Source: Gammaproteobacteria bacterium (GTDB taxonomy: Bacteria > Pseudomonadota > Gammaproteobacteria > Enterobacterales > Alteromonadaceae). From it: 64,000 nucleotides of DNA. The notes under the pieces were generated by a model. That model searched no databases. It was not told the origin of the DNA and saw only the letters and a program-made list of their open reading frames with translations. Below, piece after piece: positions 28,229-36,395 of this stretch; position 1 is the stretch's first letter, and every line of letters begins with the position of its first letter. The stretch lies in assembly GCA_017302255.1 (NCBI GenBank), contig JAFLDV010000017.1, positions 30,119 through 94,118 of the forward strand, given 5' to 3'. A program made the translations under genes and the position numbers.

Positions 28229-30076
28229 ATGGAGCAGAATCCTCAGTCGCAATTAAAGCTACTTATCTTAAAAGGTAAGGAGCAGGGTTATTTAACTTTT
28301 GCCGAAGTAAACGATCACCTTCCACAAGATATCATCGACTCTGACCAGATCGAAGATATCATTCGCATGATTAACGACATGGGTATTCAGGTCTGTGAAA
28401 CAGCTCCTGATGCCGATGACTTAATCATGTCTGACGCTACACCTGATGAAGATGCTGCAGAAGAAGCTGCGCAGGCTTTAGTCAGTGTAGATAAAGAGCT
28501 GGGCCGCACCACTGACCCAGTCCGGATGTACATGCGCGAAATGGGGACCGTAGAACTGTTGACCCGCGAAGGCGAAATTGACATCGCTAAACGCATTGAA
28601 GACGGCATCAACCAGGTGCAAACGTCGGTCGCAGAATACCCTGAAGCCATTACTTACCTGTTGGAACAGTGGGACAAATTCGAAGCCGAAGAAATTCGTC
28701 TTAGCGATATTGTTACCGCTTTCGTTGATCCAAACGAAGTTGACGATTTACCGCCAACAGCTACACACATTGGTTCTGACGTGCCAGAAGAAGAACTGGC
28801 TGATGAAGACACTGATATCAGCGGCGACGACGAAGACGAAGACGCTGATGACGAAGCTGACACTGGTCCAGATCCAGAATTAGCCCGTGAAAAATTCGGC
28901 GAATTGCGTACGCAATATGAAGTGACACGTAAATCGATTATCGAAAACGGCCGCGAACATCCGCAGACCAAAGCTGAAATCGAAAAACTGTCTGAAGTAT
29001 TCCGCTGCTTCCGTTTAGTACCGAAACAATTTGACCGTTTGGTCAAAAACATGCGGGAAATGATGGACCGCGTGCGCGTGCAAGAACGTATCGTGATGAA
29101 ACATTGCGTTGAATACGCCAAAATGCCGAAGAAGAACTTCTTAAAGGCTTTTACTGGCAACGAAAACAGCAGTGCTTGGATCGACGCTGAAATCGCAGGC
29201 AACAAACCATATTCACCAAAATTGTCAGATATGCGCGAAGAACTAGTTCGCTCTACTGACAAGTTACGTAAGATTGAAGAAGAAACTGGTTTATCCATTT
29301 TCAAAATCAAAGATATCAACCGTCGGATGTCGATTGGCGAAGCGAAAGCTCGTCGGGCGAAAAAAGAAATGGTTGAAGCGAACTTACGTTTGGTTATTTC
29401 TATCGCGAAAAAATACACCAACCGTGGTCTGCAATTCCTCGATTTAATTCAGGAAGGCAACATCGGTTTGATGAAAGCGGTAGATAAATTCGAATACCGT
29501 CGTGGTTATAAGTTCTCAACTTATGCAACTTGGTGGATCCGTCAGGCTATCACCCGCTCTATCGCGGACCAGGCGCGGACAATCCGTATCCCAGTGCACA
29601 TGATTGAAACCATTAACAAACTTAACCGTATTTCTCGGCAAATGCTGCAAGAAATGGGACGCGAGCCGTCTCCGGAAGAGTTATCAGAACGGATGGCAAT
29701 GCCAGAGGATAAAATCCGTAAAGTGCTGAAAATCGCCAAAGAACCGATTTCGATGGAAACTCCAATCGGTGATGACGAAGATTCGCATTTAGGCGATTTT
29801 ATCGAAGACAGCAGTTCAGAATCTCCGCTGGATTCTGCAACCATGGAAAGCTTAAAAGCTGCAACCAACGAAGTACTTGCTGGGCTCACCGCTCGCGAAG
29901 CAAAAGTACTGCGGATGCGGTTTGGTATTGATATGAATACCGACCACACCTTAGAAGAAGTTGGTAAACAATTTGACGTAACCCGTGAGCGGATCCGTCA
30001 AATCGAAGCAAAAGCACTACGTAAACTGCGTCACCCTTCTCGTTCAGAAGTTTTAAAAAGCTTCCTCGACGAGTAG
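28229..30076 (+). CDS. rpoD: RNA polymerase sigma factor RpoD (sigma-70)
   Basis: The 615-residue housekeeping sigma factor. Region 1.1 begins [13 protein letters not shown]; a very acidic stretch near residues 190-215 (rich in Asp and Glu) marks the non-conserved region; region 2 has [27 protein letters not shown] and the -10 reading helix [12 protein letters not shown]; region 3 follows; region 4.2 ends [20 protein letters not shown]. The ATG at 28229 matches E. coli (613 residues) better than an ATG 13 codons earlier. Last gene of the operon, with its own extended -10 promoter and a strong terminator. Confidence 0.98.
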   Translation: MEQNPQSQLKLLILKGKEQGYLTFAEVNDHLPQDIIDSDQIEDIIRMINDMGIQVCETAPDADDLIMSDATPDEDAAEEAAQALVSVDKELGRTTDPVRMYMREMGTVELLTREGEIDIAKRIEDGINQVQTSVAEYPEAITYLLEQWDKFEAEEIRLSDIVTAFVDPNEVDDLPPTATHIGSDVPEEELADEDTDISGDDEDEDADDEADTGPDPELAREKFGELRTQYEVTRKSIIENGREHPQTKAEIEKLSEVFRCFRLVPKQFDRLVKNMREMMDRVRVQERIVMKHCVEYAKMPKKNFLKAFTGNENSSAWIDAEIAGNKPYSPKLSDMREELVRSTDKLRKIEEETGLSIFKIKDINRRMSIGEAKARRAKKEMVEANLRLVISIAKKYTNRGLQFLDLIQEGNIGLMKAVDKFEYRRGYKFSTYATWWIRQAITRSIADQARTIRIPVHMIETINKLNRISRQMLQEMGREPSPEELSERMAMPEDKIRKVLKIAKEPISMETPIGDDEDSHLGDFIEDSSSESPLDSATMESLKAATNEVLAGLTAREAKVLRMRFGIDMNTDHTLEEVGKQFDVTRERIRQIEAKALRKLRHPSRSEVLKSFLDE

Positions 30077-30099
30077 TCGTTACTCTGTTTTGCTCGATG

Positions 30100-30126
30100 A
30101 AAAAAGCGCCTTTACGGCGCTTTTTT
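30100..30126 (+). terminator. Terminator of the rpoD operon
   Basis: AAAAAAGCGCC pairs with GGCGCTTTTTT around TTTAC, 23 bases after rpoD. It is symmetrical enough to act on both strands. Confidence 0.92.
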
Positions 30127-30293
30127 ATTGGCTACTAGGTTCAACAGCCCGTTTTGCTATTTCTTGCACTCATTAGCAATTAGATAAAGCTGAACTCTCC
30201 TGCCATTATAACTTTGCCGCATTCATCGAAATTGTGACCATCGTCAATCGCCTAAATTTTCGGCAAACAGCTCATTCATCTGCTGAACAATCC

Positions 30294-30322
30294 GTGACAA
30301 GCTGGCGAAAAATTCATATACT
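30294..30322 (+). promoter_or_regulatory. Promoter of tRNA-Ile2
   Basis: GTGACA (30294-30299), exactly 17 bases, then TATACT (30317-30322); five of six matches in each box. The GCCTGCG stretch right after the -10 is the GC-rich discriminator typical of stringently controlled stable-RNA promoters. Confidence 0.75.
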
Positions 30323-30364
30323 GCCTGCGTTTTCCGGCAATGCGGCCTCCGCGATGCCAAACAA

Positions 30365-30441
30365 GGCCCTATAGCTCAGTTGGTTAGAGCGCTCGACTCA
30401 TAATCGATCGGTCCCTGGTTCAAGTCCAGGTGGGGCCACCA
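30365..30441 (+). tRNA. ileX: tRNA-Ile2 (CAT anticodon), CCA encoded
   Basis: A 77-base tRNA with a seven-base acceptor stem (GGCCCTA with TGGGGCC, one G-T pair), D arm GCTC/GAGC, anticodon loop CTCATAA with CAT at 30399-30401, T arm CCTGG-TTCAAGT-CCAGG and an encoded CCA. The acceptor stem and anticodon arm follow E. coli ileX rather than elongator or initiator tRNA-Met, and ileX sits close behind rpoD in E. coli as well. The C34 would be converted to lysidine by TilS so that the tRNA reads AUA. tRNA-Met is the alternative. Confidence 0.88.
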
Positions 30442-30608
30442 CTTTCAAACTTCAGCGATAAATTACCGCTTTATCAGCAAGCAAAGCACGTACCCAATAT
30501 CCCTTGTACCAATTCCCAGCAATTAACTTAAAAACCTCTAGAATAGCTAAAACAACAACAAGCGATAACTAATCTAATATATTGATTTATATGAAGTGTC
30601 ACAAAGAT

Positions 30609-30648
30609 GTCAGCTGCCAATCAGCTGACTGACGTATATTTGTCGTCA
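30609..30648. promoter_or_regulatory. Two adjacent dyads upstream of the membrane protein/XRE pair
   Basis: GTCAGCTG and CAGCTGAC flank five bases (30609-30629), and directly after it TGACG and CGTCA flank nine bases (30630-30648). They lie 55-95 bases ahead of the ATG at 30704, a good place for an operator, perhaps for the XRE protein encoded downstream. Confidence 0.5.
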
Positions 30649-30703
30649 CGTTAATCATTCGCCATTGGCTTTAATCATCAGGGTCAAGCCAAGGAGTCAT
30701 TTG

Positions 30704-31123
30704 ATGAATATAACCACTGATAGCACATTAAGTTTTTTCGATAGCGGCGAACATACCATTAAAATTGTCGCGTCATTTGTGTCTGGTCGCGAACAAGTTT
30801 ATGTCGATGAAATACTGGTTTCTGAGAAGCGTACCTTTCGCTATAGCTCAGTCCACACATTTCAAATCGACCAACAGGCCGCTGAAATTCGTGTGCGGGT
30901 AGTCAGCATATTTAAAGGTCCCTACATTATCGAGTTTTGGTTAGCCGGCGAACTCATTGATAGTGATGAATGGGATTTCCCTCGAATAATGGCGCAAATG
31001 AAAAATGCGCAGCAACAAATGCCGCTGTGGAAAAAACTCAGAATGTTTTTTGTCTTTGGTATCTGTGGCGGTGTCGTTGGCGCTCTCGTTGGTTTTGCTA
31101 CTGCAACACTATTCAAGGGGTAA
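30704..31123 (+). CDS. Small membrane protein of unknown function, paired with an XRE regulator
   Basis: A 139-residue protein I do not recognise. Residues 1-90 look like a beta-rich soluble domain (TIKIVASFVSG, YVDEILVSEKRTF, AEIRVRVVSIFKGPYIIEFWLAGELI), followed by a short amphipathic part with MPLWKKLRMF and one C-terminal membrane helix with glycine packing (FVFGICGGVVGALVGFATATLF). The ATG at 30704 has AAGGAG seven bases ahead; the frame is open further upstream but lacks a ribosome-binding site. The next gene begins three bases after the stop, so the two are co-translated. The paired membrane regulator suggests a shared membrane complex. Confidence 0.75.
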   Translation: MNITTDSTLSFFDSGEHTIKIVASFVSGREQVYVDEILVSEKRTFRYSSVHTFQIDQQAAEIRVRVVSIFKGPYIIEFWLAGELIDSDEWDFPRIMAQMKNAQQQMPLWKKLRMFFVFGICGGVVGALVGFATATLFKG

Positions 31124-31126
31124 TCC

Positions 31127-31438
31127 ATGCAATTGAATGCTATGAAAATCCGGCAATTGCGCATGGAAAAAGCATGGACTCAGCAGCAACTCGCGGAAAT
31201 ATGTGGACTGAGCTTAAGAACTATCCAACGTGTCGAAGTCCACGGTATTGCTTCGCTTGAAACCAGTAAAGCCTTAGCAGCCGCGTTTAATATTGAACGG
31301 ACGGAAATTGCAGAAGAGTACGATGCAACAGCACAAACCAATGCGCCAAGAATTGGTAGTACTTTACTGCCGGTTATCACCTTCATTGCCGGAGTTGTTG
31401 TTGGCGTATTGCTCCTAAAGCTAGTCAATTTGCTTTAA
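31127..31438 (+). CDS. Membrane-tethered XRE-family HTH regulator
   Basis: A 103-residue protein: an N-terminal XRE/Cro helix-turn-helix (KIRQLRMEKAWTQQQLAEICGLSLRTIQRVE, then LETSKALAAAFNI) and a C-terminal membrane helix (LLPVITFIAGVVVGVLLLKLVNLL). A DNA-binding protein held at the membrane could respond to the state of a membrane partner, most simply the protein encoded just upstream. The ATG follows GGGG by a few bases. The nearest palindromes are at 30609-30648. The ligand or signal is unknown. Confidence 0.8.
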   Translation: MQLNAMKIRQLRMEKAWTQQQLAEICGLSLRTIQRVEVHGIASLETSKALAAAFNIERTEIAEEYDATAQTNAPRIGSTLLPVITFIAGVVVGVLLLKLVNLL

Positions 31439-31790
31439 CCCCTTATCACCATACTGCGGTTTCTATTTCATAACTGCAGTGTGGCCCATACTTCGACCTC
31501 CAAATACCTCCAAATTGATCATGTCACCAAACTAACCGAACGAACGCCAACGATTTTAAAAACAATTAATATCAGTTACTTAACCGGGAAAATTCGGGCA
31601 ATTTTGCTTCACCCCAACTTTGCCCTGAGTTTTGCTTTGAGAAAACTCCTTAACGGCCTAGGTTGAAGACAGACCTAAGTGTTCTTCGGCAGAACCCAAG
31701 AGCACATTGTCCACAACCACTCAGTCGCCTGTCGCTTGACACTTATCCGCCACAGGCAAGCTGAGTCAAACCAGCATAAAGGAACATATC
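31439..31790. other. 352-base gap with no supported gene
   Basis: A 61-codon frame at 31481-31666 has no ribosome-binding site and no recognisable content, so I do not call it. The region should contain the promoter of the secreted protein gene at 31791, which has an AAGGAA site close ahead of its ATG. Nothing else was seen. Confidence 0.5.
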
Positions 31791-32318
31791 ATGCGTAAAC
31801 TTGTAATTGCACTGACTGCAGCGACCGCCCTACTTTCACTATCTGCTCATGCTGTGCCTTGGTGTCACGGCGGCACTATTGTGCACATTCAAACTGCGAG
31901 CTGGACTGGTCCGCAAATTCTCGCAAACTTCTATGGCGCAGTGCCAGCTGGCGTCGCAGATCCGGAAGTTTATAAAGCATTCACAGCAACTTCGAACTAT
32001 GCCTCAACCTTCTCAGGCGGTGGCGGTGGTTTTGGCGGTTACAGTGTGCCAGGCTCAGGCACAGTGCGCGTCACCCAAACTGGACCGTATACACTAACTA
32101 ATATGGTCGGCCCTGGTTATTATTACGTGAACCAAGGCGTGCAATTTAAATTGCACAAATGCTATACCATCCCTCCATTAGTTGGGGTCAAGGAAGTGGT
32201 GCGGATGTCTCCTGACTCTCCGGGCAGTAATACCCCTTTTGAACCGTTACCAGAAGTTGAAGCAGTTAAACAATACTGGTCTGTGGCGGAAAAAGAAGTG
32301 CTAGAACTTAAAAAGTAA
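31791..32318 (+). CDS. Small secreted protein with WCxGG and VNQG signatures
   Basis: A 175-residue exported protein of unknown function. The signal peptide (RKLVIALTAATALLSLSAHA) is followed by VPWCHGGTI; a glycine-rich middle (FSGGGGGFGGYSVPG) and a segment YYYVNQGVQFKLHKCY come next, then a Pro/Glu-rich tail. Only two Cys remain in the mature protein (in WCHGG and HKC), placed to form one disulfide. The same two signatures, WC-x-GG near the mature start and Y-x-VNQG-x2-F ending at a Cys, occur in the secreted protein at 34651-35112. A perfect ten-base-pair hairpin follows the stop. Confidence 0.75.
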   Translation: MRKLVIALTAATALLSLSAHAVPWCHGGTIVHIQTASWTGPQILANFYGAVPAGVADPEVYKAFTATSNYASTFSGGGGGFGGYSVPGSGTVRVTQTGPYTLTNMVGPGYYYVNQGVQFKLHKCYTIPPLVGVKEVVRMSPDSPGSNTPFEPLPEVEAVKQYWSVAEKEVLELKK

Positions 32319-32329
32319 GTTCATGGCAA

Positions 32330-32359
32330 TCCGCAGTAGGCGATGAGGTCTACTGCGGA
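32330..32359 (+). terminator. Perfect 10-bp hairpin after the secreted protein gene
   Basis: TCCGCAGTAG and CTACTGCGGA flank a ten-base loop, 11 bases after the stop. No T run follows. The next 217 bases up to 32577 hold the start region of the TPR protein and nothing else I can name. Confidence 0.55.
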
Positions 32360-32576
32360 AATTACATCAGTTTATCGCCGATATTGCGGCGTCTTAGAAA
32401 ATTCTCGGCAAATACCGGAACCAAAACGTACGGAGCTCAATCAAGCAACAGCCCTGTGTCGATTGAACAACAAAATGAGACGCTAAAATGGCGTAGCAAA
32501 ATGTAAATATCAAGTGATTGAATTCAGCTGCTCGCTTGTGTACTGTGAATCGCTGTGAAATTGCGGTTCAGAAGTA

Positions 32577-34634
32577 ATGATCTCTATTTTGAAAAGAATG
32601 CCGTTGTTGCTAATGCTGCTGCTAACCACGCCGCTGCATGCCCAGTCTTGTTTTGAAGAAAAGCTGCCTATATCAGAACAGAGAAGCTCGTGCGAAGCAC
32701 TAGTTGCCATCGACCTCAGCCAACCAGCAACAGAAACACAAGTAAAAGCCACCTTAAAACTGCTCGAAATATTAACCCAACAAGCAAATTTTGACCAAGC
32801 ACTCAGCCTTGCCAAGCAGCTACAGAATCAGAATTTAACCGGTGAACAACAGTTCCAATTTTATCGTCGTCTCGGCATTGTTCATTACCGTCTTGGCAAT
32901 AGATTATTGGCATTGCAGTGGTTTCAGCAAGCGCAAAAACAGGCCGATGTATTGGCTTCCGACCAGTTCAGGGCCATCTCATTGGCTGATCTCGGTACCA
33001 CTCATTCGGCGATGATGCAGTATCCTGAAGCTTTACGGTACTTTCGACAAAGCCTCTCGCTAAAGCAACAAGGTAGCAACGAGCTAAGCCAAGCAGTAAC
33101 CCTGAATAACATCGGCAGCCTTTACCGTAAAATGGCCGACTTTTCCGCAGCCATCCCCTACTTTGAACAAGCCATTGCGATCTATCGGCAAAAAAACAAA
33201 CCTGAACGCGTGAGCCACACCCAAGAGGAACTCGGTTTGGTTTACTTAGAACAAGGAAATGGCAAACAAGCACTAGCGATATTCCAACAAGTGTTACAAG
33301 ACTATCAAAGCCATCTTGATGCGGCAGGACAATTGCGCGCGGAACTGTTATGCGCTCGAGCCGCACTTGCACTGAATGAACTCGTCAGTGCCGAGCGTCA
33401 CCTCAGTATTGCATCAGCACTTGATTTGCAGCTTGGAAGCAGTGCACAGACGGTATTATTAAAGCTCTATTCCGGCAATTTACTCAGCCAGCAAGATCGC
33501 TATCAACAAGCCGATGCCATGCTGCTCACCGGCTTGCAACTTGCCAATCAACAAGCAGATCCGGAGCATCAACAAGCCTTTTTACATGCACTTATCGACA
33601 ATTCGCGAAAATTTTTGCAATGGCAAGCTGTCGCGGATTATCAAAGGCAACTGAATGATTTCCAACAAAAGAGATTCAAAACTGAGTTAGCGCAACACCT
33701 TGCTGAGCAACGCAGTTTATTGGATTTTGAACAACAACAAAAACAGCTACTGGACCTAAGCAAAGATAATCAAATTAAGAAGTTACAGATTGATGTACAA
33801 CGCCATCAACTTGGCTTAGTCCTGCTTGCTTCTGCTGTTTTTTTGCTATTTGCTGGCGCATTTAGTTGGCGGCAGCGTCAACAAAGGCTAATGGCACGAC
33901 AACAGTTACAAGATGAAATAGCCTTCCATCGCCAGCAAGTACAACAACTAGGCGCAGATCACGATTCGTTAAAAGCAGCCTTCGGCCAATTGGACATGCC
34001 GCTGCTGATATTTGGTAACCATCAACAGCTTATGTTTAGTAATGATGCCTGTGCCAAGTTGTTAGGCACCGAACAATCGGTACTCGCAAACTTAAGACTC
34101 GATCAGCTGGTTGCGCCAGAACATGCAGAGTTTTGGCAGGCCTGGCAGCAAGAAATGCCTATTGAACACTGCCAAATCGAGTTAGCGGACTGGCAATTCC
34201 TCGGCAACAACTACCAGCTGTCATTAGAGATTAATGCGCTACAGCGTGAAGAGCAGCTTATCGTCGTCGTCTTTAATCCACAAAAACCGCAGCTTCCGGC
34301 ATTAGCCACTGATAATCAAAGTTTCGCCCAGCAATTGGTCGATTTGATGTTAAGTAGTTTGGCCGGCTGGGAGGAAAGTACGCAAAGTACCCGCATCGAA
34401 TTAGCCGAACAAAGCGGGATTTGGCGGGTTTCTGTAGATGACGGTCGAATCCGGACACGTTCCTTGGACCGCTATTTGTCGATGAAAACTTTGCCGAAAA
34501 ATCCGCGCTGGCGAGAAGTCTTGCGAACTGCCCATTTTGTCTTGGCCAGTTGCCCGCTCAGCACGGGACGAAAAGAGGAGATCAGTGAAAAACTAGCGCG
34601 GCTTACCCAAGAAATCCGCGCTAACTCACTGTAA
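32577..34634 (+). CDS. Periplasmic TPR / membrane / PAS-like signalling protein
   Basis: A 685-residue protein. A signal peptide (ending LHAQS) precedes about 350 residues of TPR-type helical pairs (for example ISLADLGTTHSAMMQYPEALRYFRQ and TLNNIGSLYRKMADFSAAIPYFEQA). A coiled coil leads to a single membrane helix near residue 415 (LGLVLLASAVFLLFAGAFSW). The cytoplasmic part has a second coiled coil, a PAS-like domain (LIFGNHQQLMFSNDACAKLLG) and an unrecognised C-terminal domain with LAEQSGIWRV and RTRSLDRYLSM. There is no kinase, GGDEF or known DNA-binding motif, so the output is unknown. The N-terminal design resembles the TPR-GGDEF protein at 61617. Confidence 0.75.
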   Translation: MISILKRMPLLLMLLLTTPLHAQSCFEEKLPISEQRSSCEALVAIDLSQPATETQVKATLKLLEILTQQANFDQALSLAKQLQNQNLTGEQQFQFYRRLGIVHYRLGNRLLALQWFQQAQKQADVLASDQFRAISLADLGTTHSAMMQYPEALRYFRQSLSLKQQGSNELSQAVTLNNIGSLYRKMADFSAAIPYFEQAIAIYRQKNKPERVSHTQEELGLVYLEQGNGKQALAIFQQVLQDYQSHLDAAGQLRAELLCARAALALNELVSAERHLSIASALDLQLGSSAQTVLLKLYSGNLLSQQDRYQQADAMLLTGLQLANQQADPEHQQAFLHALIDNSRKFLQWQAVADYQRQLNDFQQKRFKTELAQHLAEQRSLLDFEQQQKQLLDLSKDNQIKKLQIDVQRHQLGLVLLASAVFLLFAGAFSWRQRQQRLMARQQLQDEIAFHRQQVQQLGADHDSLKAAFGQLDMPLLIFGNHQQLMFSNDACAKLLGTEQSVLANLRLDQLVAPEHAEFWQAWQQEMPIEHCQIELADWQFLGNNYQLSLEINALQREEQLIVVVFNPQKPQLPALATDNQSFAQQLVDLMLSSLAGWEESTQSTRIELAEQSGIWRVSVDDGRIRTRSLDRYLSMKTLPKNPRWREVLRTAHFVLASCPLSTGRKEEISEKLARLTQEIRANSL

Positions 34635-34650
34635 TCAATTACTTTGATGT

Positions 34651-35112
34651 TTATTTTGTGACTTGCACTGGCGTTGCAACAACCCGTAAACGACAGACAC
34701 CACAAGAAAAGCTCAGGCCTTGGTTTACCGAATATAGTTCGTGGTGCTGTAATTCTGCGTGTTTGACTACCGCTGGCGCATGGAAAATTGGCCGTACGGT
34801 ACCGTTGTCACTGGTGGTTTTGCTGCTTGCTAGCTCTACTTCACTGAGTTGATGACAAAACGCATCAGCGGCGCGGCGCGCGGCGGTGTAGTCGTCGTCA
34901 TCAAATTGACCACAACTTTTTAATTGATTACATACAGCGTTGTCAGCACCTTTGAACTTGCTGAGCACAGGCGCGGTCAGGCTAAACTGGCCTAACACTG
35001 TAACCTGACCACCGGCACACCAGCCATTATCCAGCGCTTCTTCATGTGCTGATAAAGTGAAAGGTAATAATAAACACAGAGCGCTAATACTTAGTTTTCT
35101 TAAATTACGCAT
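34651..35112 (-). CDS. Small secreted Cys-rich protein with WCxGG and VNQG signatures
   Basis: A 153-residue exported protein. The signal peptide (RNLRKLSISALCLLLPFTLSAHE) leads to NGWCAGGQVTVLGQF, a helical middle with Cys (CNQLKSCGQFDDDDY) and a final block YSVNQGLSFSCGVCRLRV. Seven Cys in the mature part suggest several disulfides or a metal site. The start at 35112 is supported by AAGGA ahead of it and by the signal peptide; the frame stays open for 26 more codons without support. It converges on the TPR protein and shares two signatures with the secreted protein at 31791. Function unknown. Confidence 0.75.
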   Translation of the reverse strand: MRNLRKLSISALCLLLPFTLSAHEEALDNGWCAGGQVTVLGQFSLTAPVLSKFKGADNAVCNQLKSCGQFDDDDYTAARRAADAFCHQLSEVELASSKTTSDNGTVRPIFHAPAVVKHAELQHHELYSVNQGLSFSCGVCRLRVVATPVQVTK

Positions 35113-35240
35113 CAAGCCAATCCTTTTCCAAACAATCCAAAGGTAACTTAGCGTAATTTGGCTCAACTCCGCGACAAAAACCCCGGGCAAAATCGGGCAA
35201 AATCAAAAAGCACAACTTAAGCTATTGATATTTAAACGAG

Positions 35241-36371
35241 TTAATCCGAAACCACTAAAGTACAGGCTTGTGCCCACATCGACCAATAACTTGATTTTTG
35301 TAACTGAGTCCATAACCGCTGGCCCAAAATATTGGCGCCGGTTTGTGGCAACCAAGCCGCAAGTAATAGCGAATCTGCGACTAAACTGCCTTGTTCAGGT
35401 AAATCCTGCAATTGCGTTGCCATTAATGGATCGGTGAATCTGTTGCTAAAGCCCCATAAAGTTAGAATAAAAGCAGCGACTAATCGTGCTTCTGGTTCTT
35501 CTTCTGGCGCAGCCTCATGCCATTGTCGACTTGGATAGCCGTTACATTCCAACACCAAATGGCCAAAGCCGGTGAACATACTGCAAATTACCACTTCTTC
35601 TTGCTGCTCATGATCTCCACCCGCCAATGCACAAAACTTGCGAGCTAATCTTGCTTGTTGCAGACTTTGCGCCAAAATCTGCTGTCCACGCTCGGCTGAA
35701 CAACGCGATGTCGCCTCAGGCTCAAGCGTCAAAGCAACAACTAATCCATATAACAAATTCAGTCCCATGCGACTAATGGCGACCGACACTGAACTTGTGT
35801 CTTTGGAAAAACCCATATAGGGCGAATTTGCTAACTGCAATAAACGTGATGTGAGGGTCGTGTCTTGTTCAATAATTCTGGATAGTGCGTCGATGTCAGC
35901 ATCCGGATCATCGAGCATACTTTTCACCTCAGAGGCGATTTTCGGCACCAATGGTAAATCTTGTAACGAGAATAATTGACGTCTTAAGGCTGGGTCAAAC
36001 GTCAGCCATTGCAAGGCCTGTACCCGCTGCAATAGAGCTCTAAAGCCAGTGCCACTGAGCTGACGACTACTAAAGCTATGAAACTGCTGTAAATACTGTA
36101 GGACTATTTCATCTTGGCAATCTGGTACCAACATGATTCTGACCGCCATCGGCAACAATAAAGTCAGATTGCGGATCTCTGCCATAGTTAGATCCTGCAG
36201 CATGGCTTGATCCATGATTAATAGATCTTCTTCGCCCTCTGATTCATGCTGCCCGAGGTAAGCCGCCACTGAGGAATAACTTTTAAGCTGCCACTGTTCC
36301 GGGCAGAACGGCTGTAACTGTTCAGCCAGTTGCTGATCGCTGCTGAGCAATAACACATACTGCATTGGCAT
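35241..36371 (-). CDS. HDOD-domain protein with degenerate receiver
   Basis: A 376-residue signalling protein. Residues 1-120 have the size and pattern of a receiver (YVLLLSSDQQLAEQL, DLLIMDQAML) but lack the conserved acidic pair and the KP near the end (SSRQLSG), so it probably cannot be phosphorylated normally. The HDOD domain follows (LVPKIASEVKSMLDDPDADIDALSRIIEQD, SRLLQLANSPYMGFSKD). HDOD proteins act as non-catalytic signalling modules. It lies 24 bases after the histidine kinase gene as the last gene of the leftward operon. The second ATG (36365) fits the ribosome-binding site slightly better. Its partner with an intact receiver is at 43060. Confidence 0.8.
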   Translation of the reverse strand: MPMQYVLLLSSDQQLAEQLQPFCPEQWQLKSYSSVAAYLGQHESEGEEDLLIMDQAMLQDLTMAEIRNLTLLLPMAVRIMLVPDCQDEIVLQYLQQFHSFSSRQLSGTGFRALLQRVQALQWLTFDPALRRQLFSLQDLPLVPKIASEVKSMLDDPDADIDALSRIIEQDTTLTSRLLQLANSPYMGFSKDTSSVSVAISRMGLNLLYGLVVALTLEPEATSRCSAERGQQILAQSLQQARLARKFCALAGGDHEQQEEVVICSMFTGFGHLVLECNGYPSRQWHEAAPEEEPEARLVAAFILTLWGFSNRFTDPLMATQLQDLPEQGSLVADSLLLAAWLPQTGANILGQRLWTQLQKSSYWSMWAQACTLVVSD

Positions 36372-36395
36372 TATCCTATTGGTTAGCTAAACCTG

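Noticed and set aside
28654..29949. Long antisense frames of 255 and 135 codons inside rpoD
   Set aside because: They are rich in Ser, Arg and Ile as expected from the reverse of a GAA/GAT-rich gene and have no start signals; shadows of rpoD.
30704..31438. Toxin-antitoxin module
   Set aside because: An XRE protein next to a small protein can mean a toxin-antitoxin pair, but here both have membrane helices and the first protein resembles no toxin; a membrane switch fits better.
31481..31666. A 61-codon frame in the gap before the secreted protein gene
   Set aside because: No ribosome-binding site, no hydrophobic or family pattern; most likely chance.
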